A stretch of DNA of 64,000 bases from Acetobacteraceae bacterium (GCA_004843165.1 CP039459.1:1339501-1403500), one strand, 5' to 3'; positions 1 through 8,364 are shown, counted from the stretch's first letter. A program made the numbers and translations. Notes: generated by a model not told the origin, from the letters alone.

Positions 1-1
1 C

Positions 2-334
2 ACACATAAAGCATGGCATGATGCAAGCCCAGCTATCGGTAAAGTGAAATTCCCAATGGTCGCTGATCCAAGCGGTGAAATTTCTGATTCTTTCGATGTT
101 CTACGTGACAATTTCTTTGCCGCTGATCGTGCAACTTTCTTGATTGATCCAGAAGGTAAAATTCAGTACATCGAAATCACCTCTGAAGGTGTTGGCCGTG
201 AAGCAGACACACTTCTTAAAAAGGTTGAAGCTGCACAATTCGTCAGCAAAAATCCAGATCAAGTTTGCCCAGCAAAATGGCGTGAAGGTGAAAAAACTTT
301 GAAGCCAGGCATTGATCTCGTTGGTAAGATCTAA
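2..334 (+). CDS. ahpC: Alkyl hydroperoxide reductase subunit C (C-terminal part)
   Basis: This is the 3' part of a 2-Cys peroxiredoxin that reduces hydrogen peroxide and organic hydroperoxides in the cytoplasm. The frame is open from base 2, so the 5' end lies outside the window and the peroxidatic cysteine region is not visible. The visible 110 residues run from a THKAWHD segment through YPM-like FPMVADPSG to the resolving-cysteine motif VCPAKW and a lysine-rich C-terminus, all typical of the AhpC subfamily. The next gene is ahpF, its usual electron donor, so the two form the standard ahpCF pair. Identification is firm; only the missing 5' end is uncertain. Confidence 0.95.
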   Translation, partial: THKAWHDASPAIGKVKFPMVADPSGEISDSFDVLRDNFFAADRATFLIDPEGKIQYIEITSEGVGREADTLLKKVEAAQFVSKNPDQVCPAKWREGEKTLKPGIDLVGKI

Positions 335-386
335 GTTTATTTCTAAATAGAGGGAGGTTTGTGCCTCCCTTGTTTGAGAAACGATG

Positions 387-415
387 ATAGCCGGGCCTTT
401 GTCTCCGGCTATTTT
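387..415 (+). terminator. Hairpins between ahpC and ahpF (terminator or attenuator)
   Basis: An 8-bp perfect inverted repeat (387-394 with 405-412) is followed by a short T run. A second 7-bp hairpin lies just upstream at 351-370 without a T run. Because ahpF follows, the pair may cause partial termination or stabilise the ahpC end, giving more AhpC than AhpF. That role is inference. Confidence 0.45.
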
Positions 416-432
416 CGTCTTGAGGAGAAAAT

Positions 433-2010
433 ATGACGCAGGAATTACTTAGCGATGATATTATCGCCCAGCTGAAAGCGTACATGGATTATCTGGTTGG
501 CCCTGTTGAAATTTCGGCCAGCCTTGATGACGGAGAAACGTCTCGTCATCTGCGCCGGCTTTTTAAAGTCTTAACAGAGATTACAGATAAAATTACATGG
601 CATGAGAAGGGTGCGTCTGATCGTACACCTTCTTTTTCTTTGGCACGTCCTGGTGAAGATGCTCGCATTACCTTTGCTGGTTTGCCAATGGGGCATGAGT
701 TTACATCATTTATTTTGGCACTTTTGCAGACAAGTGGTCATCCGCCTAAAATTGAGGCAAGCGAAGTTGAACGTATTCGTACTCTCGGACAACAAGATGG
801 TGCCAAATACCATTTTGAAGTTTGGTTCTCGCAATCCTGTCAAAACTGCCCAGATGTTGTCCAGGCCCTGAATATTCTTTCTGTTTTAAATCCTAATATT
901 ACAAATATTGCGATTGATGGGGCTGATTTTGCGGATGAGGCCACCGAAAGAGGTATTTTGGCGGTTCCGCAAGTCTATCTTAATGGTGAAAAATTTTCCT
1001 CTGGACGTTCAACGCTTGAGAAAATTCTTAACCGTTTAGATACGGCGGGCGCACAGGTTGAGGCTAAGAAAATCGGGGATGAAAAACCTTTTGATGTCTT
1101 GGTGATCGGGGGTGGCCCTGCCGGAGCGGTTGCTTCTATCTATGCCGCACGTAAAGGCTTGAGAACGGGACTTGTGGCAGAACGTTGCGGTGGTCAGGTG
1201 ATGGATTCTGGTGAAATTGAGAATTTCCCATCCGTGATGCTGATTGAAGGACCCGAACTCGCTAAAAATCTTGAGGCGCAGGTGCGTCATGCAGGTGTTA
1301 CGATTTTGAATGGTCAGAAAGTTCAAAATCTTTTGCCTGCAACCCAAAAAGGGGCTTTCCATCAAGTTAAGCTTGAAAATGAAGCTATTTTAAAGGGACG
1401 GACTGTTATTGCGGCGACAGGGGCACAGTGGAAGAAGTTGAATGTCCCTGGTGAAGAAGAATACCGTACAAAAGGGGTTGCATATTGCCCACATTGTGAC
1501 GGCCCGTTCTTTAAAGGGGAGAAAGTCTCTGTTATCGGCGGCGGTAATAGCGGTGTTGAGGCGGCGATTGATCTCGCTGGGATTTGTGAGCATGTGACAT
1601 TGCTTCAGCGTGGGGGGCATCTTGTCGCTGATGAAGTCCTTCAAAGAAAACTTCGTTCTCTTAAAAACGTAACTATTCTTTTCAATGCGTTAACCGAAGA
1701 AGTCGTCGGAAATGGGAAGAATGTTACGGGATTGCGTTATAAAGATCGTCAAACAGGTGAGTCAAAGACATTAGAGCTCAAAGCTGTCTTTGTGCAGATT
1801 GGACTTTTGCCAAATACCGATTGGGTAAAAGGTGCATTGAAATTGACAGATTTTAATGAGATTGAAATTGATTCCAAGTGCCGTACATCTGTTCCTGGTA
1901 TTTTTGCGGCAGGGGATGTCACCAATGTTCCTTATAAGCAAATTATTATTGCCTCCGGTGAGGGAGCAAAAGCTTCTCTTACGGCCTTCGGCTATTTGAT
2001 TGAAGAATAG
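433..2010 (+). CDS. ahpF: Alkyl hydroperoxide reductase subunit F
   Basis: FAD-containing disulfide reductase that takes electrons from NADH and re-reduces AhpC. At 525 residues it is close to the usual AhpF length of about 520. The N-terminal tandem thioredoxin-like region carries a CQNC redox centre (C136, C139). The FAD-binding GGGPAGAVAS motif follows, and the thioredoxin-reductase-like domain has the second redox centre CPHC (C352, C355). A GGGNSGVEAA NAD-binding motif and a GIFAAGDVTN motif close the fold. A TGAGGAG ribosome site lies a few bases before the ATG. It sits 98 bases after ahpC in the same direction and probably shares its peroxide-responsive transcription, but I see no OxyR site in the window. 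Confidence 0.97.
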   Translation: MTQELLSDDIIAQLKAYMDYLVGPVEISASLDDGETSRHLRRLFKVLTEITDKITWHEKGASDRTPSFSLARPGEDARITFAGLPMGHEFTSFILALLQTSGHPPKIEASEVERIRTLGQQDGAKYHFEVWFSQSCQNCPDVVQALNILSVLNPNITNIAIDGADFADEATERGILAVPQVYLNGEKFSSGRSTLEKILNRLDTAGAQVEAKKIGDEKPFDVLVIGGGPAGAVASIYAARKGLRTGLVAERCGGQVMDSGEIENFPSVMLIEGPELAKNLEAQVRHAGVTILNGQKVQNLLPATQKGAFHQVKLENEAILKGRTVIAATGAQWKKLNVPGEEEYRTKGVAYCPHCDGPFFKGEKVSVIGGGNSGVEAAIDLAGICEHVTLLQRGGHLVADEVLQRKLRSLKNVTILFNALTEEVVGNGKNVTGLRYKDRQTGESKTLELKAVFVQIGLLPNTDWVKGALKLTDFNEIEIDSKCRTSVPGIFAAGDVTNVPYKQIIIASGEGAKASLTAFGYLIEE

Positions 2011-2030
2011 GGAAAAGCTTTCAGTGACGA

Positions 2031-2066
2031 AAAAGGGAGAGGTTTTTTAAAATCTCTCCCTTTTTT
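2031..2066 (+). terminator. Rho-independent terminator after ahpF
   Basis: GGGAGAG (2035-2041) pairs with CTCTCCC (2054-2060), flanked by an A run and followed by six T residues. It lies 20 bases after the ahpF stop. Confidence 0.85.
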
Positions 2067-2196
2067 AGTATCAAGTTTAAAAATAAAAATTATTTTATCG
2101 AATGTTCTTTTAATGATGGTTTAAATTTTTGCTTTATGCCTAAAATTTCAAAGGGGAGAGAGCGGGGGATTCTAGAATAAAATTAAGGAGAAAAAA

Positions 2197-2394
2197 ATGA
2201 GTTTGAAACTTGTGTCGCAAGATGTGGTGAGTGATCATAAACTGGATAAATTAGCGATTTTTCATCATGTTATCTTTTTAATGCTCTTTTCAGGAATTTT
2301 GGGATTTGCCGTATTTGCGTATCAGCGTCTTTCCAAACGATTGGATTTTCTTGAAAAGAAAGCGTGGGATATTTCTGAAGAGCCTAAAGCGTAA
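2197..2394 (+). CDS. Small single-pass membrane protein
   Basis: A 65-residue protein of unknown function. A polar N-terminus precedes one hydrophobic segment at about residues 22-42 (HHVIFLMLFSGILGFAVFAY), followed by a basic stretch (QRLSKR) and an acidic end. The positive residues after the helix favour a cytoplasmic C-terminus. A clear AAGGAG site precedes the ATG, and a strong hairpin follows at 2410-2437, so this is a single-gene transcript between terminators. I do not recognise the family. Confidence 0.7.
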   Translation: MSLKLVSQDVVSDHKLDKLAIFHHVIFLMLFSGILGFAVFAYQRLSKRLDFLEKKAWDISEEPKA

Positions 2395-2409
2395 GCATTT
2401 AGAAACGCT

Positions 2410-2437
2410 ATTAAAGAGAGCGTAAGCTCTCTTTAAT
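2410..2437 (+). terminator. Strong hairpin after the small membrane gene
   Basis: A 12-bp perfect stem (2410-2421 with 2426-2437) closes on a GTAA tetraloop. No T run follows, so it may act as a processing or stabilising structure, or as a weak terminator for 2197-2394. Confidence 0.55.
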
Positions 2438-2448
2438 ATAATTGAATA

Positions 2449-2675
2449 GAATTGCAGGCGCATCAATTTCAGGATGCGAACGGCAAGACAAAATATTTTG
2501 CCTTTTGAGCGGATTTCGTTTTAGAGTGAAGACATAATACGATTCTGAGAGTTGGCTCATAAGGAAGCTAACCCTGAATCTCCCAATAAATATCTGTCGA
2601 ATGACCTCATACGACTTAGCAGGAAATCTTCTTTTCGTTGATTTCTTGCGAGCATGATTTCTCGTGCTTTTTTTG
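2449..2675 (+). ncRNA. Candidate structured small RNA
   Basis: A gene-free stretch of about 300 bases carries the marks of an RNA gene. There is a perfect TATAAT at 2437-2442, though no good -35. Several hairpins follow: 2459-2464 with 2473-2478; a long imperfect arm across roughly 2551-2580; and GAAATC with GATTTC around 2622-2645. It ends in a terminator-like stem (2651-2657 with 2662-2668) with seven T residues. No convincing ORF lies inside. I compared it by eye with tmRNA, SRP RNA, RNase P and 6S RNA and found no match. It could instead be a leader with an attenuator for the gene at 2737. Confidence 0.45.
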
Positions 2676-2736
2676 AAGAAAAAGTTTCGTGAAGGGGGAG
2701 TAAAACAGCATTAATTTTATGCGGAGGGATTCTGCC

Positions 2737-3459
2737 ATGTCATCGCCTATACTTCATCGTGATTTTTTAGAGCCTTTAGAACGTAAGGCCTTGTTTTTCT
2801 TACAGCAAAAAAATTTACCTTTAGAAGAAATGTCACCGGAAAGCGCACGTAGGCTATTGAGTGAGATTCTTTTTCAACATTTAGAAGAATTACAACTTTA
2901 TCGCCGTTACCTTGCCGGTGCTTTCATTTTTGAATTTATTCGAAAAAATGGCCGTCATTATAATCGTAAGAATTTTGAAAAATCCTGGAAATGGCTCATT
3001 CAAGAGAAGCGTGAAGATCACCCGGCTTTAAATCATACTTTAGGTTTGGCAGGAGAAAGAGAGGAGGAGGCCATTTTACAAACGGCGGTGCGATATTGGT
3101 ATCATTTTCGTTGGCATGCTTGGGAACGTCAAGGGATGGTTTCACGTGCTATTATGGGACGCAAAAAACGAGAAGAGGCCGAAGAGATGCAAGAAAAGAA
3201 AAAAGTTTCTTTGGCTTTTATTCAAACCAATCAGAGATTTGAAACTGGAAAGATTGTGCGTTTGCGTGATGAGTCAGGAAATATTTTTGAGGTTCTTCCT
3301 GTTCCAAAAGAGCGGGAAGCGTTACAGAAAAAAGCTTCTTTGATTGCAGAACATCCTCAGGAAAACACAGAGCGGCAAAAAGCGCTTCCGGCGCCTTCAA
3401 TAATGTCGCAGGAAATTTTTATTGCGGAAAAACAGAAATCTTTTGTTAAAAAATCTTAA
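2737..3459 (+). CDS. Hypothetical cytoplasmic protein
   Basis: A 240-residue charged protein with no signal peptide or membrane segment; I do not recognise it. The first in-frame ATG is 2719, but the GGAGGG at 2723-2728 lies 8 bases before the ATG at 2737, so the start is placed there. Residues 20-150 look helical, rich in aromatic and charged residues (for example EFIRKNGRHYNRKNFEKSWK). A possible small beta domain follows (FETGKIVRLRDESGNIFEVL), then a low-complexity tail. It follows the candidate RNA at 2449-2675, which may regulate it. Confidence 0.65.
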   Translation: MSSPILHRDFLEPLERKALFFLQQKNLPLEEMSPESARRLLSEILFQHLEELQLYRRYLAGAFIFEFIRKNGRHYNRKNFEKSWKWLIQEKREDHPALNHTLGLAGEREEEAILQTAVRYWYHFRWHAWERQGMVSRAIMGRKKREEAEEMQEKKKVSLAFIQTNQRFETGKIVRLRDESGNIFEVLPVPKEREALQKKASLIAEHPQENTERQKALPAPSIMSQEIFIAEKQKSFVKKS

Positions 3460-3546
3460 AAGAGTTTGCTCTCTTTGCAAGATTTTGAATGTTAGATAGG
3501 GTACAAATAGTATTTTTTAAAAAAAGCGGAAAAGAAGGGAATAAAT

Positions 3547-4260
3547 ATGAAAAAATTACTCGCAACGACAGCTTTGCTAACAAGCGCACTTGGCGTTTTA
3601 GGATTTGTTGGCGGTTCTCAAGCATTCGCAACAGCTTCTCAAAGCTATACAAGTCCAGCTGCGCAAGATAAAATTAATACACAGCAGGCACAGGCAGAAA
3701 AAAAAGCAGATAAGCAAGCTGGGGTTTCTGATACATTGCAAACGCAAGAGCAAAAAGATCTTGCAGAAGCTAAAGAAGAGAATGCTACCGTTGGCACACT
3801 TGTGAGTGAAGAGGCAAAACAAGTCGGCAAACAGGATCAGAAAAAAGCAAAAGCTACCGCATTGATCGATCAGCAACTGGCACAGGCAGCGACAGCTGAG
3901 GCGCAAAAAAATGCGCAGACAGCAGCGGATAAAGGGCAAGAGGCTTCCAAAAAAGCACAAAAAACCGGTGGAAAAGCCGATCCTGCAGCGCTCTATTGCG
4001 GAAAACTTGGAGGGCATGCTCACATTGGCAAGGGAATTACCGGTAAAGAAACACAATATTGCTATTTGCCAAATAACACCCGTGTTCCAGCAAATGATGT
4101 TTACCAATCGGCTCTAAAGGGTAAGGGAACAATTGCGCCAACCAAATCTGTAACACATCTGACAAAAGAACAGAAAAAAGATCTTACAGATGAAAATCAA
4201 CAGCTCAAAGAAGATGCAGCGGAGAACCAAAGATACGCACAGCATAAAGCTTCTAAGTAA
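3547..4260 (+). CDS. Exported Lys/Gln/Ala-rich protein with DUF333-like C-terminal domain
   Basis: A 237-residue secreted or periplasmic protein. Residues 1-28 form a classical signal peptide ending in SQAFA. Residues 30-135 are low complexity, dominated by A, K, Q, E and D, and probably form an extended helix or coiled coil. From about residue 140 the sequence DPAALYCGKLGGHAHIGKG and a later YCYLPNNTRV resemble the DUF333 (putative hemolysin) fold, with its two cysteines and NPA-x-YC start. The next gene is a short clear DUF333 lipoprotein, which supports this reading. An AAGGGA ribosome site precedes the ATG and a terminator follows. Function is unknown; it could be a cell-envelope structural protein. 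Confidence 0.75.
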   Translation: MKKLLATTALLTSALGVLGFVGGSQAFATASQSYTSPAAQDKINTQQAQAEKKADKQAGVSDTLQTQEQKDLAEAKEENATVGTLVSEEAKQVGKQDQKKAKATALIDQQLAQAATAEAQKNAQTAADKGQEASKKAQKTGGKADPAALYCGKLGGHAHIGKGITGKETQYCYLPNNTRVPANDVYQSALKGKGTIAPTKSVTHLTKEQKKDLTDENQQLKEDAAENQRYAQHKASK

Positions 4261-4271
4261 TTGTCGTGTAA

Positions 4272-4299
4272 ATGCCTCCTTTTTAGGAGGCATTTTTTT
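4272..4299 (+). terminator. Rho-independent terminator
   Basis: A 9-bp perfect stem (4272-4280 with 4285-4293) with a TTTT loop and seven following T residues ends the 3547-4260 transcript. Confidence 0.92.
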
Positions 4300-4319
4300 A
4301 TGATGAGGATGATAAAATA

Positions 4320-4550
4320 ATGAATAAATTTTTAATTGTTTTTATCGCTATGGGTTTAGGTGCTTGTGCGCATCATTCATCTACAAGAGAAAAAACCATC
4401 GGCCATCCCAATCCTGCTGCAAGCTATTGTCTAGAGCAAAAAGGAAGTTTGGAGCTTAAAAAAGATTCTCAAGGAAATGTGATAGGATATTGCCATCTAA
4501 AAAGTGGAAAAATCATTGAAGAATGGAATTTCTTTAGACAATCACATTGA
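4320..4550 (+). CDS. DUF333 family lipoprotein
   Basis: A 76-residue predicted lipoprotein. The signal sequence ends in a lipobox LGAC (C16). The mature part carries the DUF333 signature: NPAASYC, a charged strand segment, an NVIGYC second cysteine, and IIEEWNFFR at the C-terminus, matching the family's EEWA-YR ending. DUF333 proteins are often labelled putative hemolysin, but no activity is established. It lies 59 bases after the larger exported gene, separated by a terminator. The two share the YC...YC pattern and probably arose from a common domain. Confidence 0.85.
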   Translation: MNKFLIVFIAMGLGACAHHSSTREKTIGHPNPAASYCLEQKGSLELKKDSQGNVIGYCHLKSGKIIEEWNFFRQSH

Positions 4551-4574
4551 AGCATAGTCCGTAAAAAGAATGCA

Positions 4575-4606
4575 AAAGGGTTTCTAAAAATAGAAGCCCT
4601 TTTATA
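4575..4606 (+). terminator. Terminator after the DUF333 lipoprotein gene
   Basis: A 12-bp stem with one G-U pair (4575-4586 with 4591-4602) and an AAAA loop ends in a short T-rich stretch. Confidence 0.8.
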
Positions 4607-4920
4607 TCGTCAGTAAAGGATAAAATTTTTATGTTTTTGCTGTTCTTATGTCAGCACAGCAAAAACATTTTAAGAATAAAAGATACCATAAAAAGTGCCG
4701 CTAAAGTGCTTTTGAGAAAAATCCGTTTCATAAAAATATCCTTTTATGTTGTTCGTATTTTCCTTTTGTAAAGGTTGAAGTTGCTATAGACTTAAGGCAA
4801 CGATTTTTCTTTGGAATGAAAAAAATTACTCCTGTCTAAATAATAAAAAATATTGTTGGAGGGCAGTTTCTATTCTAAACATTTCAGGATTTATGCTTAA
4901 TTTTTATGGAGTATTTAATA
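4607..4920. other. Gene-poor interval with a 13-bp inverted repeat
   Basis: This stretch holds one notable structure: a 13-bp perfect inverted repeat (4631-4643 with 4656-4668) that starts and ends in runs of A or T. It could be the 3' end of a minus-strand transcript carrying the tiny ORF at 4651-4731. The rest, about 4735-4907, is AT-rich and presumably contains the promoter of the hydrolase gene at 4921; I cannot name specific boxes. Confidence 0.4.
4651..4731 (-). CDS. Possible 26-residue hydrophobic peptide
   Basis: A tiny ORF starts MKRIFLKSTLAALFMVSF and ends in LLC. It has a basic N-terminus and one hydrophobic segment, like a small membrane peptide or an isolated signal sequence. 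An AAGGAT site lies 7 bases before its ATG. Its stop codon falls in the loop of the inverted repeat 4631-4668. Small toxic membrane peptides look like this, but so do chance ORFs; treat as tentative. Confidence 0.25.
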   Translation of the reverse strand: MKRIFLKSTLAALFMVSFILKMFLLC

Positions 4921-6069
4921 ATGAGTCTTTTGCAACAATTACCTTTTGTTAAATCACTCTTAAAAAAAGATGCTGAGTCTCCTAAAAAGACATTTCCTTT
5001 TAGAAGTCTTGTCATCGGTACAGGAACCGGGATCGGTATTTGTAATTATGTCCAAGAGGCTGCTATTCGAGCTGGTGTCAGTACGCAGGCATGGATATGG
5101 TTAAAGTTGATTGATCTTTTTGCACCTTTAATTAAACGTAATATTTGGACTGTTGTTAAAGGTAGCAAGCATGTTCAAGCCGGAGGGTTCTGGCATTGGC
5201 GCTGCCCAAAAGTAACCCTTCATAAAAAGCTTGTTGGCGATACGAAAGTTTTTGTGACAACGCCAAAAGAAGGGGCAGAATCGCCTATTCACATTCTTTA
5301 CCTTCATGGCGGGGATTTTGTGATGGATGTGATGCCATATTATGGCTGGATGCTTTCCGCTCTGTCAGCAAAACTTAGCTGTACCGTTCATATGCCTTTC
5401 TTACCGCTTGCGCCTAAGCATAAATGGCGTGAAACGATGGATGATATTGTTAAAGGCTACAATTATCTTGTTGACCAGCACGGTGCCGAGAATATTGTTG
5501 TTATGGGAGATTCCGCTGGTGGATGGCTCTCTGTCGCTTTGAGTCGTGAATTGACGAAACGCTCGTTGCCACAACCAAAATGTCTTGTTCTCTATTCGCC
5601 ATTCCTTGATTTATCCTGTACGGGCAAGGGGCAGAAAGAATTGGCGAAGACGGATCCTATTCTTGATATCCCTTTCTTGCGTCAGGGGGGACAGATGTGG
5701 ATTGGGGATCTTAAATTAACAGACCCTCAAATTAATCCGCTCATGGCAGATTCCTTAGAGGGCTTGCCACCAACAATCGTCTTTTCGGGAACACGTGATA
5801 TTTTAAATTCGGATGCTCGTCGTCTGAAACAGAAAGAGCCTTGGGTTGTTCTGGAACAATATTACGGTATGCCGCATATTTTTGTGGTTGGGAAATACAT
5901 CCCTGAATCACATCAAGCTTTAAAGCAAGCAATGGAATTTATTCGCAATCCTTATCGTGCGGAAACAAAGGAAGAGCGTGAGACGCTACACGAAAATAGC
6001 CGTGGTGAAAGCTGGCGTTTGAAATTAGAGGATGCAGACCCCGTTAAAAGTCAAAGAGGGATCAAGTAA
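4921..6069 (+). CDS. Alpha/beta hydrolase (hormone-sensitive-lipase type)
   Basis: A 382-residue carboxylesterase-like enzyme. It carries the oxyanion-hole motif LYLHGGD near residue 127 and the nucleophile elbow GDSAGG with Ser198. A likely acid follows in SGTRDILNSD, and the histidine in GMPHIFV completes the triad. These fit the HSL/GDXG family, which cleaves short-chain or amphipathic esters. The start is set at 4921 because GGAG at 4908-4911 is 9 bases upstream; the ATG at 4906 has no such site. There is no clear export signal, although residues 25-50 are fairly hydrophobic and might bind membrane. Substrate unknown. Confidence 0.85.
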   Translation: MSLLQQLPFVKSLLKKDAESPKKTFPFRSLVIGTGTGIGICNYVQEAAIRAGVSTQAWIWLKLIDLFAPLIKRNIWTVVKGSKHVQAGGFWHWRCPKVTLHKKLVGDTKVFVTTPKEGAESPIHILYLHGGDFVMDVMPYYGWMLSALSAKLSCTVHMPFLPLAPKHKWRETMDDIVKGYNYLVDQHGAENIVVMGDSAGGWLSVALSRELTKRSLPQPKCLVLYSPFLDLSCTGKGQKELAKTDPILDIPFLRQGGQMWIGDLKLTDPQINPLMADSLEGLPPTIVFSGTRDILNSDARRLKQKEPWVVLEQYYGMPHIFVVGKYIPESHQALKQAMEFIRNPYRAETKEERETLHENSRGESWRLKLEDADPVKSQRGIK

Positions 6070-6145
6070 TTTCATTACTTTATTTGTTCCTAGCTGAAGC
6101 GTAAGAACAAGTTATGTTATATTTTTGGTTTTTTGGGAGGAAGTT

Positions 6146-6715
6146 TTGAAAGTTAATAAAGAATTAAGCCATTTGAAAGCACATTTTTTGGAAGGCAAAG
6201 CCCCTAAAGCCTCTTCGGTGCGCCAAAATGGCTTTCTTCCTTTTACTTTAGGGGTCAATGTCGGTTGGATCGTTTCGCTTTTTTTGTGGAAACTTTGTGT
6301 GAAACATGCTGAAAAATCAGGTCTGACGGTCTCTGAGTGGATTGGGCAGAAAATTTTTTCAACAGCACAAGCGCCAGCATCAAGAGAAATGAATAGCTTT
6401 GTGCCGCAGCCATTGAAAACAACAGATTCTCAAAAGGCTGTGATTAAGGATGTTCTTGCTGAAGCGGAATCTTTTGAATCTCAAGAGCCAAAGGTTGATG
6501 TAAAAGCCCAAAAAGCATTTCCTAAAAAAGCAAAGGCTTCCTCTAAAAAATCCGTTGCGAAAAAAGTGATAAAAGCAGAAGAGAAAAAGCCTAAGGAAAA
6601 GGCATCACAGAAAAAAACGGTAAAAAAAGCCGCCAAGATAGAAAAAACTGCTAAAAAGACAGTAACGGCTTCAAAAGCAAAGAAAAAAGTTAAAAATTCT
6701 GAGGATAAAACTTAA
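6146..6715 (+). CDS. Membrane-anchored protein with lysine-rich tail
   Basis: A 189-residue protein. The start is placed at TTG 6146, which follows GGGAGG (6136-6141) by a few bases; an upstream TTG at 6125 lacks a ribosome site. A short basic N-terminus leads to one hydrophobic segment at about residues 30-52 ([20 protein letters not shown]). A 50-residue acidic linker follows, then from about residue 120 a tail made mostly of K, A, S, T and E with repeated AKK/KKA units, as in histone-H1-like nucleoid proteins. A DNA- or polyanion-binding tail tethered to the membrane is inference. The stop is 2 bases before the start of the next gene, so the two are co-transcribed. Confidence 0.7.
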   Translation: MKVNKELSHLKAHFLEGKAPKASSVRQNGFLPFTLGVNVGWIVSLFLWKLCVKHAEKSGLTVSEWIGQKIFSTAQAPASREMNSFVPQPLKTTDSQKAVIKDVLAEAESFESQEPKVDVKAQKAFPKKAKASSKKSVAKKVIKAEEKKPKEKASQKKTVKKAAKIEKTAKKTVTASKAKKKVKNSEDKT

Positions 6716-6717
6716 TT

Positions 6718-7989
6718 ATGAGCAATCCATCCAAAAATCATGCAAATGGAAAATATCATCCCGATACGCAGATGATGAATTTCGGATATGATCCAACAAC
6801 GGCGCAGGCTGCTGTCAAACCGCCTATTTTTTTGACATCTACCTTTGTCTTCCCAACTGCCGAAGCTGGAAAAGATTTCTTTGACTATATGTCAGGCCGT
6901 AAAAAGGCACCTGAAGGTGCAGAGAATGGCTATATTTATGCACGTTTCAATAATCCAAACAGTCAGATTTCTGCCGATCGTCTAGCCGTTTATGAAGGCG
7001 GTGAGGCAGGTGTTCTATTCTCTTCCGGTATGGGCGCGATTTTTACTTCTTTGCTTGCGTGTGTGCAGCCTGGAGAGGTGATCCTTCATTCTCAACCTCT
7101 TTATGGCGGAACAGAAACCCTGATTTTAAAAACGATGGCTGGTCTTGGGATGAAAGCTGTCGGTTTCTCCGATGGTATTCGTGAAGAGGCGCTTTTAAAA
7201 TCTGCTGAAACAGCAATGGCTGCCGGGCAGGTTGGGGTTATTTATGTTGAATCTCCAGCCAATCCAAGCAATGCGCTGATGGATATTGAACTTTTAGGAA
7301 AGATTGCTGATAAAATCGCCAAAAAACAGGGGAAACGTCCTTTAATTTTTGTTGATAATACAATGCTTGGGCCTGTTTTTCAGCATCCATTGGAACATGG
7401 TGCAGACCTTTCTGTTTATTCTTTGACAAAATATGTTGGTGGCCATTCTGACCTTGTCGCTGGCGGGGCTGTGGGTTCAAAAACGCTTATTGCAAAGATT
7501 CAAGCCACACGTAATGCGATTGGAACTAATCTTGATCCATATACAAGCTGGATGATTATGCGTTCGCTGGAAACACTCGGCTTGAGAATGGAAAAAGCGG
7601 CACAGAATGCAACAAAGATTGTCGCATTCTTAAAAACACAGAAAAAAGTGAAAAAGATCTATTTCACAGAAACTTTTCCAGAAGGTTCTAAAGAAGCAGC
7701 TGTTTATAAAAAACAATGCACAGGCCCAGGCTCTACTTTCTCTTTTGATATTGAAGGCGGAGAAGCAGAAGCTTTCAAATTTCTTAACCGTCTAAATCTT
7801 TTTAAAGTGGCAGTTTCGCTTGGCGGAACGGAATCTTTGATTTGTCATCCTGCTTCAACAACACATTCCGGTGTTGCAAAAGAGGTGCGTGACAGGATTG
7901 GTGTGACGGAATCAATGATTAGGGTCTCTGTCGGGATTGAACACGCAGAGGATTTGATTTCGGATTTTGAGCAGGCCTTAAAAGACTAA
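6718..7989 (+). CDS. PLP-dependent cystathionine gamma-synthase/methionine gamma-lyase family enzyme
   Basis: A 423-residue trans-sulfuration enzyme of the Cys/Met metabolism PLP family. Landmarks are YARFNNPN near residue 80, SSGMGAI for phosphate binding, YGGTETL, the aspartate in FVDNTMLGP, and the PLP lysine K238 in [11 protein letters not shown]. The C-terminal [18 protein letters not shown] motif also fits. Members make cystathionine or homocysteine, or degrade methionine or cysteine; the sequence alone does not decide which. The HSD rather than HSDVI after the lysine and the insertion [13 protein letters not shown] suggest the branch often annotated cystathionine gamma-synthase family protein. 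The gene follows the lysine-tail protein by 2 bases. Confidence 0.88.
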   Translation: MSNPSKNHANGKYHPDTQMMNFGYDPTTAQAAVKPPIFLTSTFVFPTAEAGKDFFDYMSGRKKAPEGAENGYIYARFNNPNSQISADRLAVYEGGEAGVLFSSGMGAIFTSLLACVQPGEVILHSQPLYGGTETLILKTMAGLGMKAVGFSDGIREEALLKSAETAMAAGQVGVIYVESPANPSNALMDIELLGKIADKIAKKQGKRPLIFVDNTMLGPVFQHPLEHGADLSVYSLTKYVGGHSDLVAGGAVGSKTLIAKIQATRNAIGTNLDPYTSWMIMRSLETLGLRMEKAAQNATKIVAFLKTQKKVKKIYFTETFPEGSKEAAVYKKQCTGPGSTFSFDIEGGEAEAFKFLNRLNLFKVAVSLGGTESLICHPASTTHSGVAKEVRDRIGVTESMIRVSVGIEHAEDLISDFEQALKD

Positions 7990-8010
7990 AATCTTTCGTG
8001 ATTTATAAGA

Positions 8011-8044
8011 AAAGCCCAGCCTATGAAAATAGGCTGGGCTTTTT
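8011..8044. terminator. Bidirectional terminator between convergent genes
   Basis: A 13-bp perfect stem (8011-8023 with 8030-8042) is flanked by A on the left and T on the right. It serves the gene ending at 7989 and probably also the minus-strand gene ending at 8067. Confidence 0.9.
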
Positions 8045-8066
8045 GTTTCAGGGTGAAAGATAAGAA

Positions 8067-8342
8067 TTAATCAATTTTCCGAAAGAAAATGACAGTTAAA
8101 TCTCCGGTTTCTGTTTTGCCGAAACCCTGAATATTTAGCCCTGTGCATTCTGTGGCCAAAAAATCTGGCAAAGTATTACCATGAATAATGGGACAGTTAG
8201 GAATGCTCGGATGTGTTGCTTCACCTGGAAAGGTTTTAGCAATTTTTTCATAAGCGATTTCTGTAGGTGTTTCGCTTGCAAGCGCTTTTTTCAAAAGCGC
8301 TTTGACTTCGTTTTTTTCAGTTTCTGAATATTCAAATGACAT
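8067..8342 (-). CDS. Hypothetical protein
   Basis: A 91-residue soluble protein of unknown family. The N-terminal 35 residues are charged and helical (SETEKNEVKALLKKALAS). The rest contains three cysteine or proline landmarks (PSIPNCPIIHG, ATECTGLNIQG) and ends in a strand-like DLTVIFFRKID. An AAGGAG ribosome site precedes the ATG. It lies 22 bases downstream of the acyltransferase gene and is probably in its operon. Confidence 0.65.
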   Translation of the reverse strand: MSFEYSETEKNEVKALLKKALASETPTEIAYEKIAKTFPGEATHPSIPNCPIIHGNTLPDFLATECTGLNIQGFGKTETGDLTVIFFRKID

Positions 8343-8364
8343 AGGATCTCCTTACGCGAAGATT

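Noticed and set aside
2449-2675. tmRNA or SRP RNA
   Set aside because: The short frame in this stretch does not end like a tmRNA tag and no tRNA-like part is present. The SRP-type GGAAGGAAGCAGCC loop is absent.
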